This document shows, in pieces, positions 22,501 to 29,056 of a stretch of 64,000 nucleotides of DNA. A program made the translations under genes and the position numbers. The DNA is from Nakamurella alba (GTDB lineage Bacteria > Actinomycetota > Actinomycetes > Mycobacteriales > Nakamurellaceae). The notes below the pieces were generated by a model. It saw nothing but the letters and a program-made list of their open reading frames with translations, was not told the DNA's origin and ran no database searches. The DNA lies in NCBI RefSeq assembly GCF_009707545.1, contig NZ_WLYK01000006.1, positions 1 to 64,000 on the forward strand. The letters run 5' to 3'. Each line of letters opens with the position of its first letter. Positions within the stretch are counted from its first letter, which is position 1.

Positions 22501-23043
22501 GCCGGCCTGTGCCATGGCCGAGCGGATGCCGGGGTGCGGATCAGCGAGGCACCGCTGGGCACCCAGGTGAACCTGCGGGTGCGCCGGGGCACGCCGGCCG
22601 CCGAGGCGGTGCATACCGCACTCGGCACCACGTTGCCGGCCGCGACCGGTTCGGTGACCTACGCCGGCAGCGACGCGGTGCTGGCCCTGGCGCCGGACGA
22701 GTTCCTGGTGCTGTCCGGTCCCGGCCACGGGCCGGAGCTGGTGGACCGGCTGCGCGCCGCTGTCGGGGCCTCCGGGTCGGTGACCGACGTGTCGGCGTCC
22801 CGGACGATGATCCGGGTGACCGGCCCACGGACCCGGGACCTGCTGGCCCACGGCCTGGCGATCGACCTGGACAAGCTGCCCGAGAGCACCTGCGCCCAGA
22901 CCGTTCTCGCCCAGTGCTCGGTGGTGGTGTTCGCCGACGGCCCGGCGCGTACCGACGACGACCTGGTCAAGATCCTGGTCCGCTCGTCCTTCGCCGCGCA
23001 CCTCGCCGAGTGGCTACTGCTCAGCGCACCCGAGTACGTCTGA
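19543..23043 (+). CDS. soxA: Sarcosine oxidase alpha-gamma fusion (SoxA-SoxG)
   Basis: At 1166 residues this is about 200 longer than usual SoxA. Residues 1-965 are SoxA: an N-terminal Fer2_4-like domain (SFDGTPLQAYAGDTLASALLASG) lacking iron-sulfur cysteines, an NAD-binding Rossmann domain (EVAVIGAGPAGLAAAVAAA), and a folate-binding GCV_T half from about 590 (VAFMDGSTLGKIEVTGPDAGAF, MHVLRAEKGFPIVGQDTDGT). Residues ~970-1166 match the gamma subunit SoxG (PLAGWTDRFAGL, LNLRV-like VNLRVRRG, LALAPDEFLVL, SASRTMIRVTGP, SSFAAHLAEWLL), normally a separate gene directly after soxA. No stop, frameshift or start site separates the two. No separate soxG follows. A hairpin ends the operon. Confidence 0.93.
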   Translation: MTSSRLASGGRIDRATPLDVSFDGTPLQAYAGDTLASALLASGIRTVARSVMLGRPRGITSAGVEESTALVQVDKPFPEPMLTATTVPAVDGLAASSIWGQGRLAEDPDPATYDAVHHHCEVAVIGAGPAGLAAAVAAASTGARVLLLDDRPLPGGSLLTEAGVAWAEGLAAALGALPNVTYLPSTTVTGYYDDNYLIAVQRFTEPLAPVRERVRRIRAAEVVLATGAHERPVVFAGNDAPGVMLAGAVREYLLRYGVLAGERVVLFTTHDDAYPVAGDLLAAGAQVVVVDPRTPPEQSTDVPLPPVPTGTVLAGSVVTGTVTDEAGELVAVRVRTHSGAAVELPADVLAVSGGWNPAVHLYSQAGGKLEFSDTAGAFVPAGGGRHRLTVAGAAAGLRTTAEIVDDGERAGASAAEAAIGTAGALRHEFVPAGVPDLAAPDDGLSEYPEPAARLYLVDEPDVPVAGMTTHFVDLQRDVTVADLARATGAGLLSVEHVKRYTTAGTAHDQGKTSGVLTTGVVAHLLGVQPGELGTTTFRPPFTPIAFATLAGRERGQLFDPVRTTGAHGWHVARGALFENVGQWKRPWYYPATLPGGGVEDIEAAVLRECAAARAGVAFMDGSTLGKIEVTGPDAGAFLDLLYTNLMSTLKVGMVRYGVMCGVDGMVIDDGTVFRLDEHRFLVTTTTGNAAKILDWMEEWHQTEWPAMQVWCTSVTEQWATMAVVGPLSRTLVGALAPGLDAAQESFPFMAWRDTEVAGLPARVARISFSGELAFEINVAWSDAAALWDAAWAAGEPIGLTPYGTETMHVLRAEKGFPIVGQDTDGTITPQDLGMSWVVSKKKADYIGKRSHARPDNSRADRKHLVGLLPEDPDLLLPEGSQIVGTAALGAPPVPMLGHVTSSYRSAALGRPFALALCKGGRDLIGETVWVVVGDVPRPVTVTSMVLVDPDGARRDGDPAVEVPAVRPVTPSAHLPVSPLAGWTDRFAGLCHGRADAGVRISEAPLGTQVNLRVRRGTPAAEAVHTALGTTLPAATGSVTYAGSDAVLALAPDEFLVLSGPGHGPELVDRLRAAVGASGSVTDVSASRTMIRVTGPRTRDLLAHGLAIDLDKLPESTCAQTVLAQCSVVVFADGPARTDDDLVKILVRSSFAAHLAEWLLLSAPEYV

Positions 23044-23068
23044 CCTTGCCTGACGGACACACGTCGGC

Positions 23069-23089
23069 CCCGCCACATGATGTGGCGGG
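23069..23089. terminator. Hairpin between convergent sox and lyase genes
   Basis: CCCGCCACAT and ATGTGGCGGG form a perfect 10-bp inverted repeat around one base. It lies 26 bp after the soxA-G stop and 27 bp before the stop of the convergent lyase gene, so it can serve both. Confidence 0.65.
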
Positions 23090-23115
23090 ACCGAAGTGTT
23101 GGTCAGCAGGTGGCC

Positions 23116-24027
23116 TCAGAGTCCGGCGTCGGCGAGCAGCCCGGCGATGCGATCGATCTCGTCCTGCTGCAGCGGCAGCATCGGCGGGTTCACCCGGCCG
23201 TCGGGGATGGTCCCGCGCAGCACCATCGCCGCCTTGAACGCACCGAGGGCGCCGGCGGTGAAACCGATCCGGCCGGTGTCGGCCACCGAGACGATGCGGA
23301 AGAGCCGCGCCAGCCGGTCCTGCTCCGCCGCGGCATCGGCCCAGCGCCCGTCCTTCGCCGCCCGGTACAGCCGCACGTAGCCCTCCGGATCGACGTTGCC
23401 CAGACCCGGCACCAGCCCGGCAGCACCCAGCGACAGCGCCGTGTCGGCCAGCAGCTCCGAGCCGGTGAGCACCGGCAGATCCGGTACCAGTCGCAGGATC
23501 TCGCGGAAGGTGACCAGGTCACCGCTGGAGTCCTTGAGCCCGATCACCGAACCCTGCCGGTGCAGCTCGGCGACCACGTGCGGCCGCAGCCGCTGGGCCG
23601 TGCCGGCCGGGTAGTCGTAGGCGACCACGGGTGCGTCGATCGCCGCGGCGACAGCGGCGAAGTGGCCGATGATCTCGTCGTCGTGCGGGGCGATGTAGAA
23701 CGGCGCGGTGGTGACCACCGCGTCCGCCCCGGCGGCAACGACCTGACGGGCGGTGGCGATCACCCGGCGGGTGCCGGTCTCGATGCTGCCGGCCAGCACC
23801 GGCACCGATCCGGCGGCCACCCGGGCCGCGGCCGACACGGCAGCGGTCAGCTGCTCGGTGTCGAGCAGCGCCACCTCGCCGGAGGACCCGCCGACGAACA
23901 GCCCGTCGACGCCGGCGGCCAGCTGACTCTCGGCCAGCTCGGCCATCGCCTTCTCGTCGACACTGCCGTCGGCGGAGAGCGGTGTCACCAGCGGGGGGAT
24001 CACCCCGTACAGTGCGGGGACGGTCAT
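23116..24027 (-). CDS. DapA/NanA-family aldolase (probable N-acetylneuraminate lyase)
   Basis: Class I aldolase of the dihydrodipicolinate synthase/N-acetylneuraminate lyase family, 303 residues, TIM barrel. Key residues are in place: FVGGSSGEV (substrate carboxylate loop), Tyr at about 137 in YDYPAGT and the Schiff-base Lys at about 165 in GLKDSSGD. Both numbers coincide with those of E. coli NanA. A lyase splitting sialic acid to ManNAc and pyruvate fits best because the coupled gene encodes a NanT-like transporter. Related 2-keto-3-deoxy sugar acid aldolases remain possible. Its start overlaps the transporter stop by one base (TGATG). Confidence 0.75.
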   Translation of the reverse strand: MTVPALYGVIPPLVTPLSADGSVDEKAMAELAESQLAAGVDGLFVGGSSGEVALLDTEQLTAAVSAAARVAAGSVPVLAGSIETGTRRVIATARQVVAAGADAVVTTAPFYIAPHDDEIIGHFAAVAAAIDAPVVAYDYPAGTAQRLRPHVVAELHRQGSVIGLKDSSGDLVTFREILRLVPDLPVLTGSELLADTALSLGAAGLVPGLGNVDPEGYVRLYRAAKDGRWADAAAEQDRLARLFRIVSVADTGRIGFTAGALGAFKAAMVLRGTIPDGRVNPPMLPLQQDEIDRIAGLLADAGL

Positions 24028-25610
24028 CAGAGTTCCTTTCGTGCGCCGGCGGTCGCCGGGCGGGGGGTGTCGGTCGCGGCGCCGGGAGAGCCCTCGACGG
24101 CGTCGGCCCCGGGTGCGGTCCGGTCGAAAGCGGGTGCTTCCCAATCGGTCCCGGTGAGCCGGCCGAGGCGGGCCGGAATGTTGAAGCCGATGATCAGGGC
24201 CACCACGACGGTGACGCCGCCGGCCAGGATCATCAGGGCACGGCCCAGCCCGGTGGCCGGATCACTGCTGCCGGCGAGCGATGCGGCCAGGGCCGCACCG
24301 GCGAGCGGGGCCACCGCGCCGCCGAGAGCGCCGACGTTGTAGGAGAACCCGAGTCCCGCAGCGCGCATCCGGGTCGGGAAGTGGTCGCCGATGAATTTCG
24401 GCAGCAGACCGGAGATGCCCTGGTTGGTGGCCTGCAGCAGGAACAGCAGCAGCCACAGCAGCACGACGTTCTTGCCGTCCAGGGCGAAGACCGGGAAGAC
24501 GAAGAGCAGCGAGAGCACCAGCCCGGTCACGTACGCCTTGCGGGTGCCGATCTTGTCACCCAACCATCCGGACAGACAGGATCCGGCCGCGTACCCGAGG
24601 CCGGCCCAGGTCAGGGCCAGTGAGACCTGCGCGGCGTCGTAGCCCAGTCCGGTCTTGAGGTAGGTCGGCAGCAGCGACTGCACCGGCCAGGAGTACAGGA
24701 AGGCACAGAACACCGTGCCCATGATCGCCACCATCGTCACCCAACTGCGGCCGGCCAGCTGGATCGCGAACGTTACGAAGCAGGCGATCACGACCGCGAC
24801 CATCAGCAGCTTGACCCAGCCGGTCACGTTGCCGGAGAAGATCAGCACCAACGCGGCGGCGAGCACCACCGTCAACACGCCGTTGAGCACCCGGCGGTGC
24901 GGCGCGAACAGCACGGTGGAGGTCGAGACCTCTTGGCCGCGTTCACGTTTGTCACCGACCTCGGCCTTCCACTCCTCGGCCTCCGGCAGCGCCCGGCGCA
25001 GGTAAAGGGTCAGGGCGATCGGGATGATGCCGATGAAGAACAGCCACCGCCAGCTCAGCTGCGGGGTGATCAGGTGGTAGACCTGCGCGGCCAGCACGGT
25101 GCCGATCGGGTAGGCGGACAGCAGGAAGCCGCTCGCCCGGTTGCGCATCTTGCTTGGCCAGGATTCCATGACATACGTTGCGCTGGAACCGTACTCACCG
25201 GCCATGCCGATGCCGACCACCGCGCGGAAGATGAACAGCGACCAGTAGCCCCAGGAGAAGCCGCAGAGGATGCTGCCCACCGAGTAGGCGACGATCGACA
25301 GGATCATCGCCGGTTTGCGCCCGTAGTGGTCGCCGATGGCGCCCAGCACGAGGCCGCCGAGCCAGCGCGACACGAAGGCCGCGGACACCAGTGTCGCGGC
25401 CTGGATCGTGGACAGCTCGAACTCGGCGGCGATCTCGGTGAGCACCAGGGTGATCAGGACGAAGTCGAACCCGTCCAGCAGGTAGCCCAGCCAGGCGGCC
25501 GCGAAGGCCTTCTTCTGGTCGGGCCGCAGTGTGGCGAAGGAATGGGCGGTGCCGACCCCGCTCGCGGCGGACGTCGCACCTCCCGGTGCCGACGACGGCG
25601 TCGTTGCCAT
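24027..25610 (-). CDS. MFS transporter, sialate:H+ symporter (NanT-like) family
   Basis: A 527-residue membrane protein with at least 12 predicted helices. The N-terminal half carries GYLLDGFDFVLITLVLTEIA, the MFS loop GAIGDHYGRKPAM and GIGMAGEYGSSATYVMESWP followed by AQVYHL, close to the signature region of NanT sialic acid transporters. The C-terminal tail is disordered and Pro/Ala-rich. ATG 25610 is chosen because the 115 upstream in-frame residues are low-complexity. Co-transcribed with the aldolase and divergent from gntR. Uptake of sialic acid is likely; another acidic sugar is possible. Confidence 0.8.
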   Translation of the reverse strand: MATTPSSAPGGATSAASGVGTAHSFATLRPDQKKAFAAAWLGYLLDGFDFVLITLVLTEIAAEFELSTIQAATLVSAAFVSRWLGGLVLGAIGDHYGRKPAMILSIVAYSVGSILCGFSWGYWSLFIFRAVVGIGMAGEYGSSATYVMESWPSKMRNRASGFLLSAYPIGTVLAAQVYHLITPQLSWRWLFFIGIIPIALTLYLRRALPEAEEWKAEVGDKRERGQEVSTSTVLFAPHRRVLNGVLTVVLAAALVLIFSGNVTGWVKLLMVAVVIACFVTFAIQLAGRSWVTMVAIMGTVFCAFLYSWPVQSLLPTYLKTGLGYDAAQVSLALTWAGLGYAAGSCLSGWLGDKIGTRKAYVTGLVLSLLFVFPVFALDGKNVVLLWLLLFLLQATNQGISGLLPKFIGDHFPTRMRAAGLGFSYNVGALGGAVAPLAGAALAASLAGSSDPATGLGRALMILAGGVTVVVALIIGFNIPARLGRLTGTDWEAPAFDRTAPGADAVEGSPGAATDTPRPATAGARKEL

Positions 25611-26075
25611 GTTCCGTCCTCTCGTGTGGCCGGTCCCGTGCCGGCCGTGCGTTGGGTGGAGGTCCGGGTGCAGCCCCGTCCGGTCGGCCCGTGGCCGGGC
25701 GATCCGGGTGGGGAGTACCCGGTACTGCTCGTGGATGTACCTGGCGGTGCATCTGGTCGTCGTGGTGCTGGTCGTCGTGGTGCTGGTGGTGGCTCCGGTC
25801 GTGTGGCGGTGCCGGTTGTTGTGCCGCAACTGGTTGCGGTGCACCTGTCGGTGCTTTCCAGGGCCTTCGAGGGGCGGTGCTTCCCGTTCGACACGTCTCC
25901 GCCGGACGCGGTGACCACATCGTTCGGACGTCCGGCGGATTCCCGAGCCGGGCACCCCTGGCGGAGCGCTTCGAACCGGTGAGACATAGGATGTCCTATG
26001 TCAGAGAGTAGGGCTCGACGGCGCGCAGGGCAACCCCCGGCACACCAGGGACCGGGAGGAGGGCAGGATCGGAGC
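25611..26075. other. Intergenic region between nan-type genes and gntR
   Basis: Spans 465 bp. It holds a GTCGTCGTGGTGCTG-type imperfect trinucleotide run (about 25757-25800), the palindrome at 25983-26002 and, if the upstream ATG is used, the first codons of gntR. No other gene was recognised. Confidence 0.6.
25983..26002. promoter_or_regulatory. Perfect 20-bp palindrome, probable GntR operator
   Basis: GACATAGGATGTCCTATGTC has 9-bp perfect arms around TG. A possible -10 (TAGGAT, 25987-25992) lies inside it. It overlaps the alternative ATG at 25998 and sits in the divergent promoter region, so the adjacent GntR protein is the likely ligand. Confidence 0.7.
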
Positions 26076-26774
26076 ATGACGGCGACCAGGACGACCGGGG
26101 CCCGGGCCAATCAACAGGCGCTGCAGCGGGCCATCCGGGAGTACATCCTCGACGAGCGGCTGAGCTCCGGGGTGCCGATGCCGCCGGAGCAGGTGCTGAT
26201 GGAGCGGTTCGGGGTCAGCCGGCACCCGCTGCGCGAGGCGATGAAGGCACTGGAGGCCGTCGGGATCGTCGACATCCGGCACGGGTCCGGCACTTTCGTC
26301 GGCATCGGCTCGCTCACCGCATTGCGCGAGGGCCTGGAGTTCCGGGCGGCACTGTCCCTCAACGGGGACCTGCTGGCGGCCCGGGAACTCCTGCAGGTGC
26401 GCCGGTTGCTTGAGTCGGGCCTGGCCGGGGAGGTGCTCGCCCGGCGGGACGAGCTGGACATGCCGGCGCTGCGGTCCGCGGTGTCGCGGATGGAACGGGC
26501 CGCTGCGGACGGCGATTACGAGGCCTCTGCTGACTGGACCTTCCACCGGCTGCTGTACGAACCGATCGGCAACGGGCTCATCCTGGAATTGCTCGAGGTC
26601 TTCTGGTCCGTCTTCCACCGCCTCGACGACCGACTGCCCCAGGGTTCCGCCACCCCCGAGGTCATCGCCGGCTGGCACGCTGACATCCTCGCCGCGATCG
26701 ACGCCGCCGACCGCGACCACATGGCCCGCGCCGTCGCCGCCCACTTCGACGGCATCTCCCAACGCCTCGGCTGA
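26076..26774 (+). CDS. GntR-family (FadR subfamily) regulator
   Basis: A 232-residue protein with an N-terminal winged helix-turn-helix (LQRAIREYILDERLSSGVPMPPEQVLMERFGVSRHPLREAMKALEAVGIVDIRHGSGTFV) and a C-terminal all-helical FCD effector domain (ARELLQVRRLLESGLAGEVLARR; DWTFHRLLYE; HADILAAIDAADRDHMARAVAAHF) with metal-binding-type His residues. Divergent from the nan-type pair, so it probably controls them in response to a sugar-acid intermediate. Start at 26076 is uncertain: an in-frame ATG at 25998 adds 26 low-complexity residues and lies inside the palindrome, where a leaderless message is conceivable. Confidence 0.87.
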   Translation: MTATRTTGARANQQALQRAIREYILDERLSSGVPMPPEQVLMERFGVSRHPLREAMKALEAVGIVDIRHGSGTFVGIGSLTALREGLEFRAALSLNGDLLAARELLQVRRLLESGLAGEVLARRDELDMPALRSAVSRMERAAADGDYEASADWTFHRLLYEPIGNGLILELLEVFWSVFHRLDDRLPQGSATPEVIAGWHADILAAIDAADRDHMARAVAAHFDGISQRLG

Positions 26775-26821
26775 CCCGCCGCTCCACCGTCCACCGCTGC
26801 ACCCACCCCCGACTCCCGCGA

Positions 26822-26912
26822 TGATCAACTTCGTCGACACGTGAGAAATCGCCGGAAATGTGACTGGTGGTGCAGCTGTCAACCAGTTCGTACGCGCAGG
26901 CGAAGTTGATCA
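26822..26912. repeat. 91-bp inverted-repeat element, copy 1
   Basis: Bounded by perfect 12-bp terminal inverted repeats (TGATCAACTTCG and CGAAGTTGATCA). The internal segment contains ACACGTGAGAAATCGCCGG and GTCAACCAGTTCGT. It has no coding capacity for a transposase and resembles a MITE or REP-like element. Sits in the gap (26775-27032) between gntR and the epimerase stop; nothing else seen there. Confidence 0.8.
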
Positions 26913-27032
26913 TCGCGACGGCCGGCGGTCGAACAATCGGTCAGCGCTCAGCTCAGCCCGGCCCGGCCCGGCCCGGGCGTGAGCATCGACCGGAGCCTTG
27001 GAGTGAGTTCGGCCGGACACTCTCCGTCCAGA

Positions 27033-28166
27033 TCACGTCCGTCCTCGGGCGGCGCGCTCGACCCCCCGGCCCCCACGGTGATCAACTTCGTCCACACGTG
27101 AGAAATCGCCGGAAATGTGACGGATGGGGCAGCAGTCAACCAGTTCGTGCGCGCAGGCGAAGTTGATCACCGCGGTAACGGGGCGGGTGGTCGGGGCGGG
27201 GACCCCGGTGACGCCGTACGGGCGGGCACGCCATGCGTGCCCGCCCGCAGCGGTGCTCGAGGAGCGGGACCAGACGGGGAAGTAGGCGCCGGCGGCGATG
27301 TCCTCGAGCAGCGTCGGCCCCGTGGGCGACCAGCCGAGCAGCTCGCGGGTGGCGTCGGCGGTGGCCCGCAGGTCCATCCGGAAGAACGCGCCGATGAACC
27401 CGAAGTGGTCGATCGCGTCGTCAGCGTCGACCGAGCTCACCGAAAGTCCGAGCCCGGCGCCGATGGCCGCGGCGATGTCCCTGGTCGGCACGGCCGTCTC
27501 GCCGACGGCGTGCAGCAGGCTGCCGGCCGGCGCCTTCTCCAGTCCCAGCCGGATCATCCGCGCTGCATCACTGACGTGCACCGCGGCCCAGGCGTTGCCG
27601 CCGTCGCCGACGTGGGCCGAGGTGCCGGTGCGCTGTGCCGCAGCGACAACGGCGGCGATGAACCCGTGGTCACCGGTGCCGTGCGTGGTCGGCGAGAACC
27701 GGAGACCGATCGACGCGACGTCCTTCTCCAGATAGTCCAGCGCCAGGTTCTCGGTACCGCCCCGGGGCGAGTCAGGTCCGACTGCCGACGACCGGTCCTG
27801 CTCGGTGGCCGGGCGACCCGGCGCCAGCCCGGCCACGCCCGCGGCCAGCAGGAACTTGCGGCCGCTGCCGGCCAGCGTGTCGAGCATCGTCTGCACCGCG
27901 GCCCGCTCGGCCCGGTTCGATTCCGCCATGTTCGCCCAGTCGTGCTTGTTCGCCAGGTGCAGGACCGCCTCCGCACCCTCGGCCCCGGCGCGGAGCCCGT
28001 CGAGGTCGTCCAGATCACCCCGCAGCACCGCGGCGCCCTTCGCGGCGAGCGCGGCCGCAGAGGCATCCGACCGGGCCAGGCCGGTGACGTCGTAGCCGTG
28101 GGCCAGCAGTTCGTCGACGGCGGCGGAACCGATCCACCCGGAGGCACCGGTGATGAAAACGCGCAT
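27033..28166 (-). CDS. NAD(P)-dependent epimerase/reductase with element-derived tail
   Basis: Extended short-chain dehydrogenase (NAD-dependent epimerase/dehydratase family), 377 residues. The Rossmann motif is MRVFITGASGWIGSAAVDELL; downstream are LHLANKHDW, GLRFSPTTHGTGDHGF and HVSDAARMIRLGLE. The usual YxxxK is not obvious; the segment ENLALDYLEKD is the nearest candidate. Family homology ends near residue 302 (LLEDIAAGAYF). The remaining ~75 residues have no family counterpart, and about 333-363 are encoded by the 91-bp repeat element. The original stop appears to have been lost. Substrate unknown. Divergent from a TetR gene, which probably represses it. Confidence 0.8.
   Translation of the reverse strand: MRVFITGASGWIGSAAVDELLAHGYDVTGLARSDASAAALAAKGAAVLRGDLDDLDGLRAGAEGAEAVLHLANKHDWANMAESNRAERAAVQTMLDTLAGSGRKFLLAAGVAGLAPGRPATEQDRSSAVGPDSPRGGTENLALDYLEKDVASIGLRFSPTTHGTGDHGFIAAVVAAAQRTGTSAHVGDGGNAWAAVHVSDAARMIRLGLEKAPAGSLLHAVGETAVPTRDIAAAIGAGLGLSVSSVDADDAIDHFGFIGAFFRMDLRATADATRELLGWSPTGPTLLEDIAAGAYFPVWSRSSSTAAGGHAWRARPYGVTGVPAPTTRPVTAVINFACAHELVDCCPIRHISGDFSRVDEVDHRGGRGVERAARGRT
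27079..27169. repeat. 91-bp inverted-repeat element, copy 2 (inside epimerase ORF)
   Basis: Same length and same 12-bp terminal inverted repeats as copy 1, 167 bp further on, in the same orientation, with a limited number of internal substitutions. It is read in frame by the epimerase gene as VINFACAHELVDCCPIRHI and following residues. Confidence 0.8.
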
Positions 28167-28218
28167 GGGACTTCCCTTCTCGTGGCCGAACGGAGCAACG
28201 AGCGTCCGGCCTGTCCGC

Positions 28219-28279
28219 GATGTCAGTCACTGATATCAGCGACTGACATCACCGTACGCCTCATGTCAGCGGCTGTCAT
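28219..28279. promoter_or_regulatory. Probable TetR operators between epimerase and tetR
   Basis: GATGTCAGTC (28219-28228) and GACTGACATC (28241-28250) form a perfect 10-bp inverted repeat whose spacer contains the palindrome CTGATATCAG. A second, weaker dyad ATGTCAGCGGCTGTCAT occupies 28263-28279, next to the tetR -10. All share a TGTCAG half-site. Confidence 0.6.
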
Positions 28280-28296
28280 CCCTGCGCAGATCGTTC

Positions 28297-28302
28297 TACG
28301 AT
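28297..28302 (+). promoter_or_regulatory. Candidate -10 for a leaderless tetR transcript
   Basis: TACGAT ends 7 bp before the GTG start of tetR (28310) and no Shine-Dalgarno sequence is present, so transcription may begin on the start codon. The weaker dyad lies where a -35 would be. Confidence 0.35.
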
Positions 28303-28309
28303 CGGGACC

Positions 28310-28885
28310 GTGGGCAGGTGGGAACCCGGTGCACGGGAACGGCTGATGGAGGCGGCTCTCCAGCTGTACGCGACGCGCGGGTACGAGGCGACGACCGCGG
28401 CGGACATCGCCCAGGCGGTCGGCCTGACCGAACGCACCTTCTTCCGACACTTCGCCGACAAGCGTGAGGTGATCTTCGGCGGACAGGAACTCTTCGAGCA
28501 GCTGTTCGTCGACGGCATCGCCGCCGCCCCCGACGCCGCGCCGATGGACATGGTCGCGTCCGCGCTGGGCGCTGCCGAGGAGTTCTTCCCCGACGAACGC
28601 CGCCCCCACTCCCGGCTCCGGCAGACGATCATCGACGCGCATCCCGGGCTCCAGGAGCGCGAACTGCTCAAGCTGACCGCGGTCGCGGCATCGCTGGCCG
28701 AGGCCCTCCGCCGCCGAGGCGTCCCGGAGCCGCAGGCCACGCTGGCCGCCGAGTCAGGGATGACGGTCTTCGGCATTTCCTTCCGCCAGTGGCTGGCCGA
28801 CGGCGAGCAGCGGTCGATCGGGGACATCCAGCGTGGGGTGCTGGAGGAACTCCGGGCACTCACCCATCCCGCCGGCCGCAGTTGA
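28310..28885 (+). CDS. TetR-family transcriptional regulator
   Basis: A 191-residue protein with the N-terminal TetR helix-turn-helix (ARERLMEAALQLYATRGYEATTAADIAQAVGLTERTFFRHFADKREVIFG) and a divergent helical ligand domain. GTG start. It is divergent from the epimerase gene with TGTCAG-type dyads between them, the classical layout of a TetR repressor acting on itself and on its neighbour. Effector unknown. Confidence 0.9.
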   Translation: MGRWEPGARERLMEAALQLYATRGYEATTAADIAQAVGLTERTFFRHFADKREVIFGGQELFEQLFVDGIAAAPDAAPMDMVASALGAAEEFFPDERRPHSRLRQTIIDAHPGLQERELLKLTAVAASLAEALRRRGVPEPQATLAAESGMTVFGISFRQWLADGEQRSIGDIQRGVLEELRALTHPAGRS

Positions 28886-29056
28886 CCGACCCGCGGGGCC
28901 GGCTCGGGCAGGTTCCGATGCTGGGCGACCGGGGCAGGAACCTGACCGGTTGTCGAGCCCCGGGATCGCACAACCCGGACGGAGATCGAAGACCGACCGG
29001 CCGTTGGGGCACCAACGGCGGACCGGGGTCGGTGCGATACCGGACGGACCCAGGAC

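Noticed and set aside
25611-25955. 115-residue N-terminal extension of the MFS transporter
   Set aside because: Repetitive Thr/His/Arg-rich translation with no membrane segment; family homology starts after ATG 25610.
26662-26913. Small minus-strand ORF through repeat element copy 1
   Set aside because: It exists only because the element has an open frame; it overlaps gntR antisense and has no independent support, although the same reading frame is used at the end of the epimerase.
26822-27169. Insertion sequence
   Set aside because: The two inverted-repeat elements are only 91 bp each and the 166 bp between them encode no transposase.
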